Source: Alphaproteobacteria bacterium (GTDB lineage Bacteria > Pseudomonadota > Alphaproteobacteria > Caulobacterales > Caulobacteraceae). Taken from it: DNA of 41,266 nucleotides. Shown here piece by piece: positions 33,817 through 41,266 of the stretch; positions within the stretch are counted from its first letter, which is position 1, and every line of letters begins with the position of its first letter. Below the pieces are notes generated by a model. The model saw only the letters and a program-made list of their open reading frames with translations. It ran no database searches and had not been told where the DNA came from. The stretch is taken from the NCBI GenBank assembly GCA_025359785.1, contig JANYET010000022.1, positions 1-41,266 on the forward strand, given 5' to 3'. The position numbers and the translations under genes are program-made.

Positions 33817-34473
33817 ATGTGCTTTTCAGCGACAGCCAGTTTCACCGCGGGGGCCGGACTGCTGATCGTCGGGGCCGTGACGGCGCGCCGCGCGCGGCAG
33901 CGCGCCGAGCTCCCGTTCGCCTTGATTCCCCTGCTGTTCGGCCTTCAGCAACTGATCGAGGGGACCATCTGGCTGACGTTGCCGGACAAGGCGCCGGGGC
34001 TCAACGCCGTACTGACCTTCGTCTACTCGCTCTTCTCGCACGTGCTTTGGCCGGTCTACGTCCCGATCGCCATCCTGCTGCTCGAGCCGGTGGCGTGGCG
34101 GCGCCGGATCCTGGTGGCCATCGCCGTGGCCGGCGGGGCGGTGGGGCTCTACCTGCTGTATTTCCTGGTCCGCCTGCCGATCGTCTCGCAGGCTGAGGGA
34201 CGACACATCGCCTACCTTTCTCCACACTTCTACCTGACCGCAGTCATGGTGCTCTATGTCCTGGGCACCTGCGTCAGCATGCTCGTGTCGAGCCACGGCA
34301 GGGTCAGGCTGTTCGGACTGGCGGCCTTCATCGCCTATGTCGTGACCTACGTTTTCTATACGACCTGGGTCATCTCCGTTTGGTGCTTCTTTGCGGCCGT
34401 ACTCAGCCTCATCGTGCTGCTGTACTTTCCTCGGCGCCGGGCCAGCCCAACGCTGGTCGCGCAGCCCGGATAG
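33817..34473 (+). CDS. DUF6629-like membrane protein
   Basis: This 218-residue protein has seven hydrophobic segments. It begins MCFSATASFTAGAGLL and contains LPFALIPLLFGLQQLIEGTIWL, which I associate with DUF6629. Function unknown. The ATG at 33817 is chosen because the conserved MCFSA opening is at this codon. It stands alone, divergent from the DUF1269 gene (246-bp gap without a recognised element). Confidence 0.75.
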   Translation: MCFSATASFTAGAGLLIVGAVTARRARQRAELPFALIPLLFGLQQLIEGTIWLTLPDKAPGLNAVLTFVYSLFSHVLWPVYVPIAILLLEPVAWRRRILVAIAVAGGAVGLYLLYFLVRLPIVSQAEGRHIAYLSPHFYLTAVMVLYVLGTCVSMLVSSHGRVRLFGLAAFIAYVVTYVFYTTWVISVWCFFAAVLSLIVLLYFPRRRASPTLVAQPG

Positions 34474-34537
34474 CGGGTGAAGGCTCCGCGTCGTCGTCAT
34501 GGCCGCAACGCCGGCCGATTTTCGCGGGCGGCGCCTG

Positions 34538-34565
34538 TAATGAGCGCCGGGCCCCGGCGTCATTA
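34538..34565. repeat. Strong inverted repeat between the DUF6629 gene and lemA
   Basis: TAATGA-(G)-CGCCGG, a 3-nt GCC loop, CCGGCG-TCATTA: a 12-bp stem with one bulged G. No T-run follows, so it is either a factor-independent-like attenuator of poor strength, a regulatory operator for lemA (45 bp upstream of its start) or an RNA-stability element. Confidence 0.5.
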
Positions 34566-34609
34566 GAGACACCCAGCCGCGTTCTGCGCGCTCCCGGAGT
34601 GTCGAAGCC

Positions 34610-35251
34610 ATGTCCTTCACCAGCCGTCCCCTGCGCCTCGTCGCGCTGGTGCTGATACCCACCCTCCTGGCCGGATGCGGCGTCAACGCCATCCCGACCA
34701 AGCAGGAGCGCGCCAAGGCGGCCTGGGCGGACGTGCAGAGCCAGTATCAGCGCCGGGCGGACCTGGTGCCCAACCTGGTCGCGACGGTGCAGGGCTACGC
34801 GAACCAGGAGAAGACGGTTCTGATCGCCGTAACCCAGGCCCGCGCGTCGGCCACGCAGGTGAAGGTCGATGCCTCGACGGTCACCGACCCCGCGGCGTTC
34901 CAGCGCTACCAGGCCGCGCAGAACCAGCTCTCTGGGGTGCTGGGGCGGTTGCTGGCGATCAGCGAAAACTACCCCGATCTGAAGTCGAACCAGAACTTCC
35001 TGGCCTTGCAGAGTCAGCTGGAAGGCACCGAGAACCGCATCTCTGTCGCGCGCCGCGACTACAATGAGTCTGTTCGGGATTACGACACTACGCTGCGGAC
35101 CCTTCCGGGATCGCTGTGGGCCGGCAGCTTCTATCGCTCCGCAAAGCCGATGCAGTTGTTCGAGGCCACGGCGACGTCGCAGTCCGCGCCGAAGGTCAGC
35201 TTCACCCCGCCGGCCGCGCCGACGGCCGCCACGCCCGCCGCCCCGAAATGA
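34610..35251 (+). CDS. lemA: LemA family lipoprotein
   Basis: This 213-residue protein has a lipoprotein signal (LRLVALVLIPTLLAGCG, lipidated C22) and the LemA coiled domain (AKAAWADVQSQYQRRADLVPNLVATVQGYA, then SENYPDLKSNQNFLALQSQLEGTENRI and GSLWAGSFY). The end is Pro/Ala-rich. LemA proteins occur together with TPM-domain proteins, as here, where its stop overlaps the TPM gene start (ATGA). The role is unknown but membrane-associated. Confidence 0.93.
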   Translation: MSFTSRPLRLVALVLIPTLLAGCGVNAIPTKQERAKAAWADVQSQYQRRADLVPNLVATVQGYANQEKTVLIAVTQARASATQVKVDASTVTDPAAFQRYQAAQNQLSGVLGRLLAISENYPDLKSNQNFLALQSQLEGTENRISVARRDYNESVRDYDTTLRTLPGSLWAGSFYRSAKPMQLFEATATSQSAPKVSFTPPAAPTAATPAAPK

Positions 35252-36036
35252 CGGCGCGCCTCGCCAAGCGCTGGGCGTTAGGGCTGCTGTTCCTGGCGGC
35301 GATCTTCGTGGGCCCGGCGGCGTTCTCGGCCGCGCCAGCCTTTCCACCTCTCGACGGACGCGTGGTGGATCAGGCGAACATCCTGACCCCGCAAGCCCGA
35401 GCGGATCTGACCACGAAGCTGGAGGCGCTCGAAGCCAAGACCTCGCGCCAGCTGGTGGTGGTGACCGTGCCCTCCCTGCAAGGCCTGGAAATCGAAGACT
35501 ACGGCTACCAGCTGGGCCGCGCCTGGGGGATCGGCGAGAAGAAGCGCGACACCGGCGTGCTGCTGCTGGTCGCCCCCAATGAACGGCGCGTGCGGATCGA
35601 GGTCGGCTACGGCCTTGAGGGCGTGCTCACCGACGCGCTCTCCAATGCGATCCTCCAGGCGCGCGTGCTTCCGAAATTCCGCTCCGGCGACCAGGCGGGC
35701 GGCGTGCTGGCCGGCGCCGACGCGCTGATCGAGCAGCTGTCCCTGCCGGACGACCAGGCGCGGGCGCGGGTCGCAACGGCTGCATCACCGAAGACCACAA
35801 CGCCCAGTCCAGTGCCGCTGGTGCTCGTGGGCCTGCTGGTCCTGTGGGTGGTGTTTGGCCTGATCGGAACCATCGGCGGCCGCAAGGGCCACCGCGGCGA
35901 CATGTGGCTGCTGCCCTTGATGCTCCTCGCCGGCGGCATGGGCCGTGGCGGTATGGGCGGGGGAATGGGTGGCGGCGGCGGATTCAGCGGTGGCGGCGGC
36001 TCGTTCGGCGGCGGCGGCGCGTCGGGGAGATGGTGA
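35248..36036 (+). CDS. TPM-domain membrane protein (YgcG-like)
   Basis: This 262-residue protein has a signal peptide (LGLLFLAAIFVGPAAFSA), the TPM_phosphatase domain (PLDGRVVDQANILTPQAR, RQLVVVTVPSLQGLEIEDYGYQLGRAWGIG, VRIEVGYGLEGVLTDALSNAIL), a membrane helix (LVLVGLLVLWVVFGLIGTI) and a glycine-rich tail ending GASGRW. It is the classic partner of LemA. It overlaps lemA by four bases and the next TPM gene starts one base after its stop. Confidence 0.92.
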   Translation: MTARLAKRWALGLLFLAAIFVGPAAFSAAPAFPPLDGRVVDQANILTPQARADLTTKLEALEAKTSRQLVVVTVPSLQGLEIEDYGYQLGRAWGIGEKKRDTGVLLLVAPNERRVRIEVGYGLEGVLTDALSNAILQARVLPKFRSGDQAGGVLAGADALIEQLSLPDDQARARVATAASPKTTTPSPVPLVLVGLLVLWVVFGLIGTIGGRKGHRGDMWLLPLMLLAGGMGRGGMGGGMGGGGGFSGGGGSFGGGGASGRW

Positions 36037-36037
36037 G

Positions 36038-36733
36038 ATGTTGTTGAGCCCACAAGATCACCGGCGCATCGCGCTCGCCACTGCGGCGGCGGAGGCCACC
36101 ACCCGCGGCCAGATCGTTTGCGTGGTGGCGGAAGAGGCCGCCCCTTACATGGAGGTTCCGCTCGCGTGGGCGGCCGCCGGCGCCCTGCTCGTGCCGGCCG
36201 CCTTGCTGTCCCTGGGCGGCGCGGCGACGCACTGGTTCGACGGCGTCTGGGGCTGGAGCGCCGTCCACGTCGCGGCGACCCACACCACAGTGGCCGCCGC
36301 GCTCGGGGCCTATGCCTTGTTGCAATGCCTGCTGTTCGCGGCGATCGCGCTCCTGGCCTCGATCCCCGCCGTCCGCCGAACCTTGACGCCCGCGTCCCTC
36401 AAGCACGGGCATGTCCACCAGCGCGCCCTGGAACAGTTCTTCGCCAGGGGCATGGAGAACACCCGCGAGCGCACCGGGGTGCTCATCTATGCGTCGCTGA
36501 CCGACCGGTGCGCGGAGGTCGTCGCCGACGAAGGCGTGAACGCCAAGGTCTCTCCTCAGGCATGGGCCGAAGTGATCGCCGCCTTGACGGCCGGCATGAG
36601 GGCCGGGAAGCCCGGCGACGGATTTGTCGCCGCCATTGAGACCTGCGGCCCTCTGCTTGCCGCGCATTTTCCATCCGAAGGCGCCAACCGCAACGAATTG
36701 CCCGACGCCGTCGTCGAAACACAGAGCCTGTGA
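36038..36733 (+). CDS. Second TPM-domain membrane protein
   Basis: This 231-residue protein shares the TPM fold (RRIALATAAAEATTRGQIVCVVAEEA) with two membrane helices inserted (WAAAGALLVPAALLSLGG and YALLQCLLFAAIALLASI). It continues with the cytoplasmic ERTGVLIYASLTDRCAEVVADEGV and the motif for folding back (WAEVIAALTAGMRAG). It lacks the Gly-rich tail of the first protein and carries no signal peptide. It starts one base after the first TPM gene and completes the lemA-TPM-TPM operon. Confidence 0.85.
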   Translation: MLLSPQDHRRIALATAAAEATTRGQIVCVVAEEAAPYMEVPLAWAAAGALLVPAALLSLGGAATHWFDGVWGWSAVHVAATHTTVAAALGAYALLQCLLFAAIALLASIPAVRRTLTPASLKHGHVHQRALEQFFARGMENTRERTGVLIYASLTDRCAEVVADEGVNAKVSPQAWAEVIAALTAGMRAGKPGDGFVAAIETCGPLLAAHFPSEGANRNELPDAVVETQSL

Positions 36734-36803
36734 GGCCGCCCGCGAGCCGCGACGAAGCGCAGCCGCCCCTTGGCGGACCGCGACCCGACTTTGAGAGACG
36801 GCC

Positions 36804-38405
36804 ATGACAAACGCTGACAACGCCGCACCGGGCCGCCAGGCCAAGGCCTATCTGGTCGGGGGCGGGATCGCCGCCCTGGCGAGCGCCGCCTACCTGATCC
36901 GGGATGGCGGATTCGCCGGCCAGGACATCGAGATCCTTGAGGACACGCCGCGGTTGGGCGGAAGCCTCGACGGCGCCGGCGACGCGCACGAGGGCTACGT
37001 CATCCGCGGGGGCCGGATGTTCACCTACGAGGCCTACACCTGCACCTTCGACCTGCTGTCCTTCATCCCCTCGCTCGGCGACCCGGGTGCGACGGTCAAG
37101 GACGAGATTTACCGGTTCAACATCGAGCATGCCTCCCGCGCGCGGGCCCGCCTGGTCGCCGGGGGCCGCAAGCTCGATGCGTCGGATCTCAAGCTCAGCA
37201 ATCGCGACCGGCTGGACCTCATCGAGATCATGGCGGTCACGGAATCTTCGCTCGGGACCAAGCGGATCGAGGAGGTCTTCCAGCCGTCGTTCTTCAGCAG
37301 CAACTTCTGGTTCATGTGGTGCACGACGTTTGCGTTTCAGCCGTGGCATGGCGCCGTCGAGCTGAAGCGCTATCTGCACCGCTTCATCCAGGAACTGCCG
37401 CGCATCGACACCTTGGCCGGCGTGCGGCGCACGCCCTTCAATCAGTACGACTCCATCGTGCGGCCGCTGGTTCAGTGGCTTGAGGCGCAGGGCGTTCGAT
37501 TTCGGACCGGCGCGCGCGTGGTCGATCTGGACTTCCGCTATGGGCCGCGCGGCAAGGTTGTCGAAACCGTCCACTATCTCGAGGGCGAGACGCCCCGGAA
37601 AATCGCAATCGGCGACGAGGATCTGGTGTTCGTCACCAATGGTTCGATGACCGCGGCGTCGAGTCTTGGGTCGATGGACGCGGCCGCTCGACTGGAACGT
37701 CGTGACCGTGGCGCGTCCTGGGCGCTTTGGGAAACCCTGGCCGAAAAGCATGCGGATTTCGGCCACCCCGAGGTGTTCACCCGCAACATCGATGAATCGA
37801 AGTGGCTGTCGTTCACCGTCACCCTCAACGACCCGGCCTTCTTCAGGCTCATGGAGGCCTTCACCGGCAATGCGGCCGGCACCGGCGGCCTGGTCACCTT
37901 CATCGACTCCAGCTGGCTGATGTCCATCGTGCTGGCCCACCAGCCCCACTTCCTCGGCCAGCCCAGGGACACCCAAGTGTTCTGGGGCTACGGCCTGTTC
38001 GTCGATCAGGAGGGCGACTTCGTGAAGAAGAAGATGTCCCACTGCACCGGCGAGGAGCTGCTCATCGAGCTCCTGGGTCACCTGCGGATCGAGACGCAAA
38101 AGGATGCAATCCTGAGCGCCGCGAACCGCATCCCCTGCATGATGCCGTTCATTACCAGCCAGTTCATGCCGAGAGCCAAAGGCGACCGGCCCGATGTCCG
38201 CCCCGTCGGCACAGGCAATCTCGCCTTCATCGGACAATATTGCGAGATCCCAGACGATGTCGTCTTCACCGTCGAGTATTCGGTGCGCTCGGCGCAGATC
38301 GCGGTCTATTCCCTGCTGGGTCTCGAGAAGGCGGTCTCGCCGCTCTACAAGGGCCAGTTCGATCCCGCCGTGGCGTTTGCCGCCGCCAAGACGCTGGTGA
38401 GCTGA
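36804..38405 (+). CDS. ohyA: Oleate hydratase (MCRA family flavoenzyme)
   Basis: This 533-residue FAD protein adds water to cis-9 double bonds, giving 10-hydroxy fatty acids. It begins with the dinucleotide-binding motif VGGGIAALASAAYLI (18-32), then RGGRMFTYEAYTC, SNFWFMWCTTFAFQPWH, GKVVETVHYL and the end FIGQYCEIPDDVVFTVEYSVRSAQ. Position 72 is methionine (GGRMF), where many family members have glutamate (GGREM). This subtype is known in Rhodococcus. The start at 36804 fits the FAD motif. The gene ends in TGATG with the next small frame. It may detoxify unsaturated fatty acids at the membrane. Confidence 0.93.
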   Translation: MTNADNAAPGRQAKAYLVGGGIAALASAAYLIRDGGFAGQDIEILEDTPRLGGSLDGAGDAHEGYVIRGGRMFTYEAYTCTFDLLSFIPSLGDPGATVKDEIYRFNIEHASRARARLVAGGRKLDASDLKLSNRDRLDLIEIMAVTESSLGTKRIEEVFQPSFFSSNFWFMWCTTFAFQPWHGAVELKRYLHRFIQELPRIDTLAGVRRTPFNQYDSIVRPLVQWLEAQGVRFRTGARVVDLDFRYGPRGKVVETVHYLEGETPRKIAIGDEDLVFVTNGSMTAASSLGSMDAAARLERRDRGASWALWETLAEKHADFGHPEVFTRNIDESKWLSFTVTLNDPAFFRLMEAFTGNAAGTGGLVTFIDSSWLMSIVLAHQPHFLGQPRDTQVFWGYGLFVDQEGDFVKKKMSHCTGEELLIELLGHLRIETQKDAILSAANRIPCMMPFITSQFMPRAKGDRPDVRPVGTGNLAFIGQYCEIPDDVVFTVEYSVRSAQIAVYSLLGLEKAVSPLYKGQFDPAVAFAAAKTLVS

Positions 38406-38569
38406 TGGCCCGGCGCGTTGACCCCTTGGCGCGCGGAGGGCGCCGCGGCGTTCGGGTCGCGGCGTTCGGCGCCGCCGGTCTCGCACGGCGGCTGGGCCGC
38501 GCAATGGATCGCGTGGGACGCTCGACATATCCCGCGCCCCGTTCGTTCAGATCCGGAGACACGACATGA
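38405..38569 (+). CDS. Tiny Arg-rich reading frame, coupled
   Basis: This 54-residue frame begins in the TGATG overlap with the oleate hydratase stop and ends in an ATGA overlap with the next gene. The predicted peptide is basic (MARRVDPLARGGRRGVRV, then GLARRLGRAMDRVGRS) and unlike any family I know. Position is its main support. In GC-rich DNA such frames arise by chance, so confidence is low. Confidence 0.35.
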   Translation: MARRVDPLARGGRRGVRVAAFGAAGLARRLGRAMDRVGRSTYPAPRSFRSGDTT

Positions 38570-38769
38570 TCACGTTCAAGGTCGTCAAGGAAACGCATGG
38601 CTGGGCCGTGCGGTTGGGCGAGCAGATGACCACGCCCTTCTGGTCCAAGGCCTCGGCGGTTCAAGAGGCGAGCCGCCTCGCCGGGACCCTCGGCTGCCAT
38701 GGCGAGTACACCGAAGTTCTCGTCGAAGGCGTCCGATTGGCGGCATCGCCCCACCAGATCAGCCCATGA
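38566..38769 (+). CDS. DUF2188-like small protein
   Basis: The 67-residue protein contains FKVVKETHGWAVRLG, FWSKASAVQEASRLAGTLG and GEYTEVLVEGVR, which resemble the strand-helix-strand of DUF2188. Function unknown. CCGGAGAC lies about 9 bp upstream of the ATG. The stop overlaps the next 35-residue frame by four bases. Confidence 0.6.
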   Translation: MITFKVVKETHGWAVRLGEQMTTPFWSKASAVQEASRLAGTLGCHGEYTEVLVEGVRLAASPHQISP

Positions 38770-38873
38770 CGTCGACTGGCTATAAGGAGCGCCTGGTCCT
38801 GGCCGCGAGCCTGTTGCGTGGCGTTCGTTCGATGCCGAGCCCGATGAAGGGCGAACCGTTCGATGCGCTTTGA
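38766..38873 (+). CDS. 35-residue reading frame before the glucan synthase
   Basis: The frame MTSTGYKERLVLAASLLRGV... starts in the ATGA overlap with the DUF2188-like stop and ends inside the start of the glucan synthase gene (11-bp overlap). It could be a leader peptide that couples translation to the big gene. No family recognised. Confidence 0.3.
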   Translation: MTSTGYKERLVLAASLLRGVRSMPSPMKGEPFDAL

Positions 38874-41266
38874 GACCAATGCCCTCGCGCGCGAACTGCG
38901 CCTGCGGCGCGGCCCGGACCTGACCGCCCCGTTCCGTGGCCTGCTGGGGACGCCACACCTCAAGGCGCCCTGGGACGATGGCGCGCCGATCCGCGCCGAG
39001 CTCTTCAGCGCCGAACGCCTTGAGGAGCACGCCCGGAGCCTGGCGGCCGCGCAGGCGGTCACCGCCGGCGTGGTGCGCGGCGCGGCGCTCGCCACACGGC
39101 TGGCGGACGACGAGGCGGTCCTGCTGGCGGCCTATCGTGACGTGGCCGGCGCGATTGATGCCGGCGCGGAAATCACCCCTGCCGCCGAGTGGCTGATCGA
39201 CAATTTCCACGTCGTCGAGAAGCAGATCCGCGAGGTCAGGGGTGATCTGCCGCCGGGCTACTACCGCCAGCTGCCCAAGCTTGCGGGGGGACCGTTCGCC
39301 GGATATCCGCGCGTCTTCGGGGTGGCCTGGGGGTTTGTCGCCCACACCGACAGCCTGTTCGATCCGGAAATCCTGCGTCGCTACCTCCGCGCCTATCAGG
39401 AGGTCCAACCGCTGACCATCGGCGAGCTCTGGGCCGTCGCCATCACGTTGCGCATCGTCCTGATCGAGAACCTCAGGCGGATCGCGCAACGGATCATGGA
39501 CAGCCTCGCCGGACGTCGCGCCGCGGACGCGCTGGCCGACCGACTGCTGGGCGCCGGGGACCACGCCGCGGAACCCCCAGAGACCGTGCTTTCGCCGCAA
39601 CTTGAGGCCACATTCCCGGACGCGTTCCTGGTGCAATTGGTCTATCGCCTGCGCGATCAGGATCCCAGCATCGCTCCAGCGCTGGAGTGGCTCGACAGCC
39701 AGCTGGCGCGGCAGGGTACGACCGCCGACGCCGTGGTTCGGGATGAGCACCAGAGGCAGGTCTCCGGCAGCGTCACGGTGCGCAACATCATCACCAGTAT
39801 GCGTCTCATCTCCGACGTGGATTGGACCGAACTGTTCGAGCGCGTCAGCCTCGTCGACGAGGTATTCAAGGCCGGCAGCCCGTTCGCTGCGATGGATTTC
39901 CCGACCCGCAATCTCTACCGCGATGCGGTTGAAGAGCTCTCCCGGGGCTCGGCGCTTACCGAGTTGGCCGTGGCCCATGCGGCCGTTGCGACCGCGGCGC
40001 GTGCCCTGGAAATTGAAGGCGCAGGCGGCGACCCTCGGCGGCAGGACCCGGGTTACGCCCTGATCGCTGGCGGCCGAGCCAAGTTTGAAGCTGCGATCGG
40101 CTTTCGACCCTCCGCCCAGGCTACACCGGGCCGGGTCTACCGCGCCTTGGGGATCGGCGGGTACGTCGGTGTCGGCGCCTTGGTCGCGGCGGGGCTCCTG
40201 GCTATTCCGCTGTCGATCGCTGCGGCGAGCGGACTGGGCCCGCTGTGGCTCCTTGGGCTTGCGATCCTCGGACTCATTCCCGCGGTGGACCTGGCCGTCG
40301 CCATCGTGAACCACGTGGTCACCCAGGGCTTTCGGGCGACCCTGCTGCCGGCCATGGCGCTGCGGGGCGGGATCACGCCCGACCTGCGCACCCTGGTCGC
40401 CGTGCCGACGCTGCTGACCTCCCTGCCGGACATCGAGGAGTTGGTCGCGCGCCTGGAGATCCACTACCTGGCGAGCCCCGAGGGCGATCTTCACTTCGCG
40501 CTGTTGTCGGACTGGGCCGATGCGGTCAGCGAACATCAGGACGGCGACGAGGTGCTCCTGCAGGCGGCGAAGGCGGGCATCGCCGCGCTGAACCGGCGAT
40601 ACCCGCCGGCGGCGGGTGGCGACCGGTTCCTGCTGCTGCACCGCCGCCGCGTCTGGAACCCGGGGGAGGGGCGATGGATCGGCTGGGAGCGCAAGCGCGG
40701 CAAGCTCACCGAACTGAACCGGTTGCTGCGCGGCGCCCAGGACACCACTTTTCTGTCGCCACCGACGGTCCCCTCAAAGGTCCGGTTCGTGATCACCCTC
40801 GATTCGGACACACGGCTGCCGCGCGAGACGGTCGGGCGGCTGATTGGAAAAATGGCGCATCCGCTCAACCGGCCCCGGATCGACTCCGGGCTAGGACGGG
40901 TCGTCGAAGGTTACGCCGTACTGCAGCCGAGAGTGACACCCGCCCTGCCAATCGGCCGGGAAGGCTCGCTGTTCCTGCGGGTGTTTTCCAGCGCCTCCGG
41001 CATCGACCCCTACGCCGCGGCGGTTTCGGACGTGTATCAGGATCTGTTCGGCGAGGGATCTTATGCGGGCAAGGGCATCTATGATGTGGACGCTTTTGAA
41101 GCCGCCCTCGCCAACCGCGTGCCGGACTCGACCCTGCTGAGCCATGATTTGTTTGAGGGCGTATTCGCTCGCGCGGGACTTTCTTCCGACGTGGAAGTTG
41201 TTGAAGAGTTTCCTGCCCGATACGACGTCGCGGCGTCGCGTCACCACCGTTGGGCGCGGGGAGACT
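38863..41266 (+). CDS. ndvB: Cyclic beta-1,2-glucan synthase (NdvB/ChvB-like), N-terminal part
   Basis: An uninterrupted frame of about 801 codons runs off the right edge, so the C-terminus is not seen. It opens MRFETNALARELRLRRG, with EWLIDNFHVVEKQIREVRGDLPPGYY, the conserved NdvB entry block (about residues 105-135). Three or more hydrophobic helices occur near 425-495. The GT84 glycosyltransferase part begins near residue 640 with VRFVITLDSDTRLPRETV (DxD-type), then GRVVEGYAVLQPRV and, at the edge, RHHRWARGD. This enzyme makes periplasmic cyclic glucans used in osmoadaptation. Complete family members approach 2800 residues. The start at 38863 is supported by the overlap with the preceding tiny frame. 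Confidence 0.92.
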   Translation, partial: MRFETNALARELRLRRGPDLTAPFRGLLGTPHLKAPWDDGAPIRAELFSAERLEEHARSLAAAQAVTAGVVRGAALATRLADDEAVLLAAYRDVAGAIDAGAEITPAAEWLIDNFHVVEKQIREVRGDLPPGYYRQLPKLAGGPFAGYPRVFGVAWGFVAHTDSLFDPEILRRYLRAYQEVQPLTIGELWAVAITLRIVLIENLRRIAQRIMDSLAGRRAADALADRLLGAGDHAAEPPETVLSPQLEATFPDAFLVQLVYRLRDQDPSIAPALEWLDSQLARQGTTADAVVRDEHQRQVSGSVTVRNIITSMRLISDVDWTELFERVSLVDEVFKAGSPFAAMDFPTRNLYRDAVEELSRGSALTELAVAHAAVATAARALEIEGAGGDPRRQDPGYALIAGGRAKFEAAIGFRPSAQATPGRVYRALGIGGYVGVGALVAAGLLAIPLSIAAASGLGPLWLLGLAILGLIPAVDLAVAIVNHVVTQGFRATLLPAMALRGGITPDLRTLVAVPTLLTSLPDIEELVARLEIHYLASPEGDLHFALLSDWADAVSEHQDGDEVLLQAAKAGIAALNRRYPPAAGGDRFLLLHRRRVWNPGEGRWIGWERKRGKLTELNRLLRGAQDTTFLSPPTVPSKVRFVITLDSDTRLPRETVGRLIGKMAHPLNRPRIDSGLGRVVEGYAVLQPRVTPALPIGREGSLFLRVFSSASGIDPYAAAVSDVYQDLFGEGSYAGKGIYDVDAFEAALANRVPDSTLLSHDLFEGVFARAGLSSDVEVVEEFPARYDVAASRHHRWARGD

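Noticed and set aside
1..41266. CRISPR arrays, tRNA, rRNA and insertion sequences
   Set aside because: No regularly spaced repeats, no tRNA-like cloverleaf or rRNA sequence and no transposase motif were seen by eye; a tRNA or covariance-model scan was not possible here.

Overview
The window reads as high-GC alphaproteobacterial chromosome. Caulobacterales (Caulobacter/Phenylobacterium-like) is my best guess, because a FixL/FixJ/FixK oxygen-sensing set sits with a DUF736/Trb conjugative remnant, an ExoD protein and a cyclic beta-glucan synthase. The taxon is inferred from gene families only. I see no rRNA, tRNA or CRISPR array.

Region 1 (1-3147) is the decayed edge of an integrative or conjugative element. 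It holds a DUF736 gene, a cluster of tandem hairpins, an unknown 130-residue gene, and trbC-trbD followed by a trbE stub fused to an unrelated replication-protein-like tail. About 500 bp without a recognisable gene follow. Region 2 (3148-9617) is the regulatory core. It has a tandem universal stress protein, a FixK-type Crp/Fnr regulator, a sensorless HisKA_2-type kinase convergent with a stand-alone receiver, and the overlapping fixL-fixJ pair. FixL keeps its haem-binding PAS histidine. Next come an 85-residue unknown and a ParB-like-nuclease gene. Region 3 (9710-14439) carries small Met/His-rich and Cys-rich exported or membrane proteins, an SRPBCC protein, a VIT/CCC1 transporter, a shortened phosphoketolase-like gene and an ECF sigma factor.

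Region 4 (14651-22528) holds a lipoprotein and central metabolism: transaldolase, phosphoketolase and acetate kinase. Together these could form a phosphoketolase shunt yielding acetyl-phosphate and ATP. It also holds an ExoD-like protein and an isoprenylcysteine-methyltransferase-like gene with a DUF5676 gene. Region 5 (22827-33570) is a YbhGFSR-like exporter coupled to a D-2-hydroxyacid (lactate) dehydrogenase, facing a DUF1269 - P1B-ATPase - MFS operon. Region 6 (33817-41266) concerns the envelope and lipids: a DUF6629 protein, LemA with two TPM-domain proteins, oleate hydratase, three tiny coupled reading frames and the N-terminal ~800 codons of a cyclic beta-1,2-glucan synthase that runs off the window.

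Three regulatory layers can be read directly. First, six 14-bp FixK/FNR-type boxes each lie about 60-90 bp upstream of a start codon (fixK/kinase interval, receiver, 8720, 9784, 11218, sigma factor). Second, fixK and fixL share a 24-bp motif that is a candidate FixJ site. Third, two genes 3.2 kb apart share a 95-bp, 79% identical upstream region with an ECF-like GTAATC-N16-CGTCTA promoter. My reading is an oxygen-limitation survival island joined to an old conjugative-element scar, with the FixLJ-FixK cascade feeding an ECF sigma factor.
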